Shown here: piece after piece, positions 1-5,086 of the stretch
Layout of the letters: each line of letters begins with the position of its first letter
Numbering within the stretch: position 1 is the first letter of the stretch
DNA from: Colwellia sp.
GTDB taxonomy: Bacteria; Pseudomonadota; Gammaproteobacteria; Enterobacterales; Alteromonadaceae
Direction: 5' to 3'
DNA length: 5,086 nucleotides
Assembly: GCA_003521815.1 (NCBI GenBank)
Contig: DPHE01000030.1
Location: 28,529 to 33,614 of the forward strand
The notes under the pieces: model-generated
What the model was told of the DNA's origin: nothing
The model's database searches: none
Seen by the model: only the letters and a program-made list of their open reading frames with translations
Program-made: the position numbers and the translations under genes

Positions 1-21
1 TTTTTTAGTGAAAGCTGAATA

Positions 22-38
22 TGTTCTTAACTAGAACA
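22..38. promoter_or_regulatory. Inverted repeat TGTTCT-N5-AGAACA
   Basis: Two perfect 6-bp arms flank a 5-bp spacer, and a third AGAACA half-site follows at 47-52. Such an arrangement can be a transcription factor binding site. No gene start is visible beside it within the window, so its target would have to lie to the left. I cannot name a regulator. Confidence 0.2.
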
Positions 39-112
39 AAAATAACAGAACATTTACCTAACAATAAAGACGGTATTAGCTATAAATCACCCTAATTTTT
101 ATTTTTTATAGC

Positions 113-146
113 AATAACTATTATTCATTAAAGAAATATATATACG
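113..146 (+). repeat. Direct repeat, copy A (34-bp core)
   Basis: This 34-bp core begins AATAACTATTATTCA and ends GAAATATATATACG. It matches the copy at 361-394 at 32 of 34 positions, with only two adjacent differences in the middle (TT against CA). Similarity extends weakly outwards to about 77-181: an ATCACC/CTAA block lies upstream, and TCATAAA followed by a TTAA-TCAAC block lies downstream. Relative to copy B, this copy has extra T-rich sequence just before the core. Its function is unknown. A duplicated regulatory site or a small dispersed repeat are both possible. Confidence 0.75.
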
Positions 147-318
147 GCATTAGTGCTCATAAAACACTCTACTTAATCAACGCTTTTATCCTTAGTATAT
201 AGGTCATTGACCGGTTAAAAGTTTAATAAACCACCTACAACTATCAAGTTATTCATTTTTTACTCACTAAATTATCTAACACACTAAATAATTGTGTATT
301 TATTAATCAGCAATCAAG

Positions 319-333
319 TTTTCACTGTGAAAA
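319..333. promoter_or_regulatory. Perfect 15-bp palindrome, possible operator
   Basis: The sequence TTTTCAC, T, GTGAAAA has perfect 7-bp arms around a single central base. That symmetry and length are typical of a dimeric repressor site. It lies about 300 bp upstream of tcdA and just before repeat copy B, so it could also serve a leftward gene outside the window. I do not recognise the regulator. In AT-rich DNA a chance palindrome remains possible. Confidence 0.3.
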
Positions 334-360
334 TAACTAGGCTTTATCACCTCTAAAAAT

Positions 361-394
361 AATAACTATTATTCACAAAAGAAATATATATACG
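361..394 (+). repeat. Direct repeat, copy B (34-bp core)
   Basis: This is the second copy of the 34-bp core, 248 bp after copy A and in the same orientation. Its left edge forms part of a perfect inverted repeat at 358-373 (AATAATA, AC, TATTATT); copy A keeps only the inner part of that symmetry. The wider similarity to copy A spans about 336-432 with insertions and deletions. The core is much better conserved than its flanks, so either the core is under selection or the copies exchanged sequence there. Confidence 0.75.
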
Positions 395-598
395 TGATTT
401 TTTATCATAAAGGTAAGACTATTTAAGTCAACTTCCTCTATTTACTCTCTGAGTAGTTAAGTCAATAAATATTAAAAAAGCTATCTATAGTTAACTCTAG
501 TAATCAAAACACACTTCTCTATATTACCGACAGCCCAAAGAAATGCTTTTCAAATACATTTTTATACCATAACTGTTTCAGTTAATCAGTAAAGAGTA

Positions 599-627
599 TT
601 TATTGGCTCAGTTGAACTAGGTATAAT
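599..627 (+). promoter_or_regulatory. Probable tcdA promoter
   Basis: A consensus -10 hexamer TATAAT sits at 622-627. The hexamer 17 bp upstream (599-604, TTTATT) is a poor -35 match. Transcription would start near 634, giving a short leader of about 14 nt to the ATG at 648 or 23 nt to the ATG at 657. No strong Shine-Dalgarno sequence is present before either start. Confidence 0.45.
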
Positions 628-647
628 GCTTTTGATTTTTATTCACA

Positions 648-1460
648 ATGATTAACATGACAGACTATTCTTTAAGATTTGGCGGTATTGCTCGCTTGTA
701 CGGTAAACACGGGGCAACCATATTACAGCAAGCGCACTTTTGTGTAATTGGCATAGGTGGTGTAGGTTCATGGGTGGCAGAAGCATTAGCTCGAAACGGT
801 GTGGGTCATATTACATTGATTGATCTTGATGATATTTGTGTAACGAATATTAATCGTCAAATTCATGCGTTAACTAACACCGTAGGTGAAAGTAAAGTAG
901 ACATAATGAGCGAGCGTATCAAGCAAATCAATCCAGACTGCCAAGTGCACACGATAGAAGATTTTGTGACGATTGAAAACTTAAATGAATTAATGGCAAC
1001 TCAATACGATTATGTGATTGACGCAATCGACTCTGTTGATATAAAAACACGTTTAATTGCTTATTGTAAGCGCAACAAAATGCCAATAATTACTATCGGT
1101 GGTGCTGGAGGACAAGTTGACCCTTCAAAAATAACCATTTCTGATTTAAGTAAAACGTATCAAGATCCACTATTAGCTAAAGTAAAGAATCAATTAAGAC
1201 GTGAATTTAACTTTCCTCGAGCTGATATCATTAAAGCAAGTAAACGAAAGTTTTCAATTGATGCCGTATTTTCTACAGAGCAATTACGATACCCAAATGA
1301 CTTAGGTGGCGTTTGTTTAGCTAAACCTGATACAACCGATGGGAATAATAGTGCAATGCGCTTAGATTGTCGTGGTGGATTTGGCGCTACTACCCATGTA
1401 ACAGCCACTTTTGCATTTTTTGCTGTTGGAAGAGCTATTGATAAACTGTTAAAAAAGTAG
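648..1460 (+). CDS. tcdA: tRNA threonylcarbamoyladenosine dehydratase TcdA (CsdL)
   Basis: This cytoplasmic ATP-dependent enzyme of the ThiF/MoeB/HesA (E1-like) superfamily converts t6A at tRNA position 37 to the cyclic form ct6A. The 270 residues align along their whole length with E. coli TcdA (about 268). The nucleotide-binding loop GIGGVGS is at residues 35-41. DLDDICVTNINRQ follows at 59-71 and contains the arginine finger (R70). K83 and DAIDS (125-129) match the adenylation site, and GGAGGQVDP (151-159) is typical of TcdA. The C-terminal FGATTHVTATFAF segment also matches the family. An alternative in-frame ATG at 657 would give MTDYSLRFGG; neither start has a clear ribosome binding site. 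The gene converges on the fused csdA-csdE gene, whose E. coli counterparts lie beside tcdA and supply its sulfur-relay partner. No key residue appears to be missing. Confidence 0.96.
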   Translation: MINMTDYSLRFGGIARLYGKHGATILQQAHFCVIGIGGVGSWVAEALARNGVGHITLIDLDDICVTNINRQIHALTNTVGESKVDIMSERIKQINPDCQVHTIEDFVTIENLNELMATQYDYVIDAIDSVDIKTRLIAYCKRNKMPIITIGGAGGQVDPSKITISDLSKTYQDPLLAKVKNQLRREFNFPRADIIKASKRKFSIDAVFSTEQLRYPNDLGGVCLAKPDTTDGNNSAMRLDCRGGFGATTHVTATFAFFAVGRAIDKLLKK

Positions 1461-1500
1461 CGAGTTAACTGTGACAAGTAGCGGAAACGTTGACTCTTTC
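1451..1500. terminator. Weak hairpin between convergent genes
   Basis: The arms GAGTTAAC (1462-1469) and GTTGACTC (1489-1496) pair over 8 bp with one G-U wobble around a 19-nt loop. On the plus strand the hairpin is followed by TTTCACTT. On the minus strand it is followed, after a few bases, by six T from the A-run at 1451-1456. It fills most of the 49-bp gap between the two stop codons, which suits a bidirectional terminator. The long loop and low GC make it weak. The 8-mer AAGTAGCG occurs at 1455-1462 and again at 1476-1483. Confidence 0.4.
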
Positions 1501-1509
1501 ACTTCGAAA

Positions 1510-3255
1510 CTATTTACTCACCACTGTGACTGACATTTTTATTTTATTTACAATGGCCAAAATACCATTCCCTCGGGAAGGGCTTAAGTGTTGCATCAGT
1601 CCTAAGGTTTTAAAATAGCTTTCAATGTCAAAGGCCTGAATTTGTTCTACTGTTTTATCATTAAAGGCCGCAAGTACAATCACCAGTAGACCCCGAATAA
1701 TTTTAGCATCACTATCTGCTTGAAAATGAAAAATATCATGTTCATCTTTTTCCGTAATTAACCAGGCTAAACTTTCACAACCACTGATCAACGTTTGTTC
1801 ACTTCTAGCGTTTTTATCTAAACGGTTAAGTTGTTTCCCCAACAACATTATTTCCCGATGACGAGAATCCCAACTTTTAATAGCAGCAAACTGAGCAATG
1901 ATTACAGAGCTTGCTTGTTCACTTTTTTCATTCTTAACATGACTACCTTTACCGTCAGGAGATGACAATGATATTTCACTTGCTTGCGTTAATATCTTTT
2001 TCAAACAATCAATAAAATAATCAATTTCTTCAAAGGTATTATAAGCAGCTAACGATATTCTCAAGCAACCAGAGATATTCAAATATTCCATTAATGGCAT
2101 GGCACAATGGTGACCACTTCGAATGGCAATACCATAACTATCTAGTGCCATGGCAATATCATGATTATGATGATCATTTAAGGTAAAAGAAATAACAGGA
2201 ATATCTGGCAACCCTTTCACAATAAATTTAACCACACTTTTTGAAGGCACTGACAAATTTTGCAATGCTTGGAAACAATAGCTCGTGAGCTTCTTTTCAT
2301 AATCATAAATTTCTTTAGCGTCATATCCACTGATAAATTCAATTGCTTTACTAAAAGCAATGACACCAGCAATGTTTGGAGTTCCCGCTTCAAATTTAAA
2401 AGGTAAAGTGTTAAACGTCGTAGGCGCATTAAAGCTTACCTGTTTAATCATCTCTCCTCCCCCTTGGTAGGGAGGCATTTTTTCAAGTAATGCTTGTTTA
2501 CCATAAAGTATTCCTACACCTGTAGGCCCATACATTTTATGGGCTGAAAAAACATAAAAATCACAATCAAGTACTTGTACATCTATCGGAAAATGAGCAA
2601 CCGCCTGTGCACCATCAATAACCGTAATAGCACCCACTGACTTTGCTTTTTTGATAAGGTCGCTTACTGGATTTATTTTGGCGATAACATTAGAAAGGTG
2701 AGCACAACAAAAAAGTTTCGTTTTACTATTTAGGTTTTGCTCAAAATCAGCTATGTTAACACAACCCATGGCATCAAGCGCTACCGCTTTTATAACAGCG
2801 CCTGTTTGTTCTGCTATCAATTGCCAAGGCACAATATTAGCGTGATGTTCACTTGTTGCTAATAAAATTTCATCCCCTCGTTTTAATATCTTTCGACCAA
2901 GAGTCATCGCAATTAAATTAATACCTTCGGTTGTTCCTTTAGTCCATATTATTTCTTTATTACTTTTAGCATTAATAAAAGTTTTAACGGTATTTCTTGC
3001 ATGCTCAAAAGCCGTTGTCGCTCTTGCGCTTAACGCATGAGATGCTCGATGCACGTTGGCATTATCCGTTTGATAAAAAGTGTGGTAACTATCAATAACG
3101 CAATGTGGTTTTTGTGTCGTTGCACCATTATCAAAATAAACTAATAGTGGAGAAGATCCAATTTGGGATATGCCATTAACAGGCAAAGTAGTCCCCTCAT
3201 TGTTAACAACTAAAGGAAAATGTTGACGAAATATTTCAGGTTTAAAACTTTTCAT
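1510..3255 (-). CDS. csdA-csdE: Cysteine desulfurase fused to SufE/CsdE-type sulfur acceptor
   Basis: This bifunctional sulfur-transfer protein has 581 residues. Residues 1 to about 425 are a class V aminotransferase-fold, PLP-dependent cysteine desulfurase of the SufS/CsdA group. YFDNGATTQKP is at 40-50, NVHRASH at 67-73, SEHHANIVPW at 135-144, the Schiff-base lysine K240 in FSAHKMYGPTG, and the catalytic cysteine C384 in RSGHHCAMPLM. A polar linker (about 426-450) follows. Residues 450-581 are a SufE-like domain with REIMLLGKQL (467-476), the acceptor cysteine C493 in ISGCESLAWL, and IIRGLLVIVLAA (519-530), matching E. coli CsdE. The desulfurase lifts sulfur from cysteine as a persulfide on C384 and would pass it to C493 within the fused protein or a dimer. 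E. coli encodes these parts as two genes. About 20 extra residues lie between the N-terminal FP (14-15) and YFDNGATT. The start has no strong ribosome binding site; the N-terminus MKSFKPEIFRQHFP matches the start of CsdA. Whether it feeds Fe-S clusters, TcdA or both is not shown. Confidence 0.95.
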   Translation of the reverse strand: MKSFKPEIFRQHFPLVVNNEGTTLPVNGISQIGSSPLLVYFDNGATTQKPHCVIDSYHTFYQTDNANVHRASHALSARATTAFEHARNTVKTFINAKSNKEIIWTKGTTEGINLIAMTLGRKILKRGDEILLATSEHHANIVPWQLIAEQTGAVIKAVALDAMGCVNIADFEQNLNSKTKLFCCAHLSNVIAKINPVSDLIKKAKSVGAITVIDGAQAVAHFPIDVQVLDCDFYVFSAHKMYGPTGVGILYGKQALLEKMPPYQGGGEMIKQVSFNAPTTFNTLPFKFEAGTPNIAGVIAFSKAIEFISGYDAKEIYDYEKKLTSYCFQALQNLSVPSKSVVKFIVKGLPDIPVISFTLNDHHNHDIAMALDSYGIAIRSGHHCAMPLMEYLNISGCLRISLAAYNTFEEIDYFIDCLKKILTQASEISLSSPDGKGSHVKNEKSEQASSVIIAQFAAIKSWDSRHREIMLLGKQLNRLDKNARSEQTLISGCESLAWLITEKDEHDIFHFQADSDAKIIRGLLVIVLAAFNDKTVEQIQAFDIESYFKTLGLMQHLSPSRGNGILAIVNKIKMSVTVVSK

Positions 3256-3391
3256 TTGGGAATTTATATTATAAAAACAAAGGCATAATAATTTGATAAT
3301 AATTATACCCTATTCTATCTAAGTTATTCATAGGTTATTACTCGATCATGCTCTATAGTTAAGACATATAAGGGATTATTTAGGATGTATT
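3256..3391. promoter_or_regulatory. Divergent promoter region
   Basis: This 136-bp gap separates the starts of the leftward fusion gene and the rightward small gene. On the minus strand, TATAAT occurs at 3307-3302 and again at 3273-3268, either of which could be a -10 for the fusion gene; the -35 hexamers are poor. On the plus strand, TATAGT (3354-3359) and TATAAG (3367-3372) are candidate -10 elements for the small gene. I see no Fe-S regulator (IscR-like) palindrome or riboswitch, but a weak site could be missed by eye. Confidence 0.4.
3382..3385 (+). promoter_or_regulatory. Ribosome binding site of the 89-residue gene
   Basis: AGGA lies 6 nt before the ATG at 3392. It is the best Shine-Dalgarno match at any start in the window. 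It supports both the reality of the small gene and this choice of start. Confidence 0.6.
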
Positions 3392-3661
3392 ATGGCACTA
3401 TATTCATGGTTTAGTAAAAATAATAAACCTAATAAAAAAAGAGTGATGGATAACAATTACTTATTAAAATCGTCTGAATCCGATAAATATCTAACAAACC
3501 ACACTATGTGGCCGACGGCTAAAATAAAGCAATGTATAGAAGTGACATTACCCATATACGATGGTGTAGAAGATAAGTTAACTAAAGACTTCAATCAAAC
3601 AAAACCGACATTAGAAGCTCAGTCTATATTACTAGAAGTAGCACTAATCGTTAATAAATAA
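3392..3661 (+). CDS. Hypothetical 89-residue protein
   Basis: I do not recognise this protein. It has 89 residues with a basic, asparagine-rich N-terminal part (KNNKPNKKR at about 9-17), a more acidic middle (YDGVEDKLTKDF), and a probable C-terminal helix rich in L, V, A and I (LEAQSILLEVALIVNK). There is one cysteine, no signal peptide and no membrane segment, so a soluble cytoplasmic protein is likely. A good AGGA ribosome binding site precedes it, and no strong ORF overlaps it on the other strand, which argues that it is real. It is transcribed away from the desulfurase gene and towards the decayed gene. A conserved small orphan of one bacterial group is the likeliest identity; no function can be given. 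Confidence 0.6.
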   Translation: MALYSWFSKNNKPNKKRVMDNNYLLKSSESDKYLTNHTMWPTAKIKQCIEVTLPIYDGVEDKLTKDFNQTKPTLEAQSILLEVALIVNK

Positions 3662-3666
3662 TCATT

Positions 3667-3718
3667 ATTTCATTCATATAAGTAAAACACCAAGAGGGTG
3701 GCAACTGATGAATGAAAT
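3667..3718. repeat. Nested inverted repeat after the small gene
   Basis: Perfect 11-bp arms ATTTCATTCAT (3667-3677) and ATGAATGAAAT (3708-3718) enclose 30 nt. Inside them is a smaller hairpin, CACC (3688-3691) and GGTG (3697-3700) around AAGAG. The structure starts 6 nt after the stop of the small gene and lies between it and the end of the convergent pseudogene. It could terminate or protect the small gene's transcript, but no clear U-run follows on the plus strand, so a standard intrinsic terminator is not shown. Confidence 0.5.
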
Positions 3719-3737
3719 CATTAAAAATCACCTTGCC

Positions 3738-5086
3738 CTATTTTTCCCGCCTTCTACTGTCACTCTCCCAACCAACCACTTTTTCTAGCCAATAACTTGC
3801 CTGCTCTATATTATTTATTTAATAATAAGCCAAAGCAATATTGTAATGGAAACTAGGCATTAAGAACGGCTCGGAATTCTCATGTAATAATGAGATGTAT
3901 TGCTGAGGGAAATTGAGCCCCTCATATGGCAATTTAGTTCGAGCCGATATTGCCTTAAAAGCATTGAAGATACGCTGTTGTTTAGCAGAATTCTTATCAC
4001 AAGTTTCTGATCTAAATACACCAACTTCCTACTCACATTGCTCAGGTGTCCCTAATTCCCAGTATTCATTTTTTTGTGAACGTGCATTTTTTAGATGTAA
4101 AATGGGCTGCCTTAATACCTTTTCTCTAATAACCTTTCGTTCACCCTGATAACTATTTTGCAATACAGCAATGTTTTGTGCTTAAACCTGCTGTTGACTA
4201 GCTCGAGATTTAACATGCCTTCACTAAAGGATATTCATCAACAAATCCTAATAAATGGCTTACCTCATCTCAACAACATCAATACTTTCTTGTGCATCAA
4301 AATAGAGTATTCCAAAATTAACATTGGCTTCGCCTTCAGGTATCATAATGGCAATATAACGAGTAGAGACTGAATCAGCCACTTTATGGAATTTTACTTC
4401 ACCGCAAGTGATCTTTTTTTATAGTTTTATTAACACGACAAGGTAGACAAAGGTAAATAGCGTACAGGCGAAAAACACACTAAATCATTCAATTTATTAT
4501 TTCTAAAGTGATTAACTAGTCGCTCAACGTGGGCTAATTGCCTTAAATTAGTAGCGAAAAATTGTATACTGTTAGGACAAGTTACAGCGTTATTATCACT
4601 ATTAATATAATCTGCTAAGGACAATACTTGATATTTTTTAATTGCATTAAGTAATAAACATTCCTTTTCATCAGTTTGTAAAAACGATAAAGATTTAATC
4701 GGCGATGAGTTTGCTAATTAAATATTTCTGATGCTAATAGCCATTTTTATCGTTAATATAACTGCGTCCAGAGCAACTCCATCATTGGCGATTTAGCAGG
4801 CAGGTTTTGTGCCGCAAGTATATTACCTTGATGAAAATACAAGTTAGCTAGAGCGATTGATGCGTTGGGGTAATTAAGTCTGATTGCTTGCTGATACCAA
4901 AATATAGCTTTCTCTGATTGAGAAATAAACCTTTCATCTAAATATTCATTATTCAAATAAAACTCAGCCAATAAATAAAACAGCTCCATTTCCTTGTGCT
5001 AGTGCGAAATTGAACTGCCTAGTGGTGTGATCACCTTATTCGATAACTCGCGTTAAAAGGCCAGGTAAAAAAAATGAGCTCGTTGA
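3738..5086 (-). pseudogene. Decayed Sel1/TPR-repeat zinc metallopeptidase-like gene, truncated at window edge
   Basis: Joining minus-strand frames gives about 450 codons of one protein. From the N-terminal side there is a Sel1-like helical part (4989-4753: LAEFYLNNEYLDE, EKAIFWYQQAIRLNYPNA, ANLYFHQGN). A middle part follows (about 4720-4430: LANSSPIKSLSFL, FSPVRYLPLSTLSC). Next is a zincin-like core (about 4417-4225: RYIAIMIPEGEANVNFGILYF, then HEVSHLLGFVDEYPL if one base is restored at 4268/4269). The C-terminal part (4184-3741) has cysteines in TPEQCE and SETCDKN and ends in a TPR-like YNIALAYY, INNIEQASYWLEKVVGW. In-frame stops lie at 3819, 4029, 4182, 4210, 4419, 4718, 4747 and 5053. Frames change near 4990, 4720, 4425, 4268 and 4215. 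The TAG at 3738-3740 may be the original stop or a further premature one. The ancestor was probably an exported or envelope peptidase; the start is outside the window. The family name is not known to me. Confidence 0.85.

Larger units (their letters stand above)
1..647. other. Gene-free AT-rich region upstream of tcdA
   Basis: I see no credible coding region on either strand here. Stops are dense in all six frames, and partial translations of the minus strand around 400-600 gave nothing recognisable. The stretch holds a diverged direct duplication (about 77-181 and 336-432), short palindromes at 22-38, 202-212, 319-333 and 358-373, a small hairpin at 443-455 (TACTC, TCT, GAGTA), and the probable tcdA promoter at its right end. 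The palindromes and repeats are far from tcdA, so some may belong to a leftward gene beyond the window edge. That is inference. Confidence 0.6.

Noticed and set aside
202..212. Short palindrome GGTCA-T-TGACC
   Set aside because: The 5-bp arms are short enough to arise by chance, and there is no nearby gene start to support an operator.
1190..1477. Minus-strand open frame of 95 codons opposite the end of tcdA
   Set aside because: It lies antisense within a clearly conserved gene, and its translation resembles no protein I know. It is a shadow.
2217..2429. Minus-strand open frame of 70 codons inside the desulfurase gene
   Set aside because: It is on the same strand but out of frame with the intact, motif-bearing desulfurase domain. 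It is a shadow.
3913..4373. Two plus-strand open frames (3913-4149 and 4158-4373)
   Set aside because: Both lie opposite the decayed minus-strand gene, whose joined frames give coherent protein similarity. The plus-strand translations look unlike real proteins, and no ribosome binding site precedes them.
4433..4478. A hydrophobic minus-strand reading (FSVFFACTLFTFVYLVVLIKL) resembling a signal peptide
   Set aside because: It has no start codon and is closed by TAA at 4419-4421. The overlapping frame FSPVRYLPLSTLSC fits the decayed protein better.
4430..4989. Two minus-strand open frames (4624-4430 and 4989-4753) as separate small genes
   Set aside because: Their translations continue into flanking frames across stops and shifts: LANSSPIKSLSFL precedes the first, and RQFNFALAQGN precedes the second. 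They are pieces of one pseudogene, so I did not list them as genes.
1..5086. CRISPR array, tRNA, rRNA, insertion sequence or integrase
   Set aside because: I found no regular short repeat-spacer pattern, no tRNA-like cloverleaf, no rRNA signature and no transposase or integrase motif on either strand.

Overview
The window is AT-rich, and its proteins look like those of a gammaproteobacterium. TcdA and the desulfurase/sulfur-acceptor pair closely resemble their Escherichia coli counterparts. The base composition, and a Sel1/TPR-type protein of a marine flavour, suggest a psychrophilic or marine Alteromonadales member such as a Colwellia relative. That placement is inference from protein similarity recalled by eye; no search was run.

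Layout. Positions 1-647 hold no credible gene. They carry a diverged direct duplication of about 100 bp with a 34-bp core matching at 32 positions (113-146 and 361-394), several short palindromes, and a probable -10 element for the next gene. Positions 648-1460 (+) encode TcdA, the E1-like enzyme that cyclises t6A to ct6A in tRNA. A 49-bp gap with a weak hairpin separates it from a convergent gene at 1510-3255 (-). That gene encodes one 581-residue chain joining a CsdA-type cysteine desulfurase to a CsdE/SufE-type sulfur acceptor. Positions 3256-3391 are a divergent promoter region. Positions 3392-3661 (+) encode an unrecognised 89-residue protein with a good ribosome binding site. A nested inverted repeat (3667-3718) follows.

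From 3738 to the right edge, the minus strand carries a badly decayed gene that runs out of the window. Joining its frames by eye gives a protein with a Sel1-like helical-repeat N-terminal part, a zincin-like core with the motif HEVSHLLGFVDEYPL (recovered by restoring one base inside HExxH), and a TPR-like C-terminal end. At least eight stops and several frame changes argue for a true pseudogene rather than isolated sequencing error.

How the genes work together. In E. coli, csdA, csdE and tcdA (csdL) are neighbours, and CsdE links the desulfurase to TcdA. Here the same three functions stay together as two genes: the desulfurase and acceptor are fused, and tcdA is transcribed towards them. The small protein and the decayed peptidase have no visible link to this pathway.
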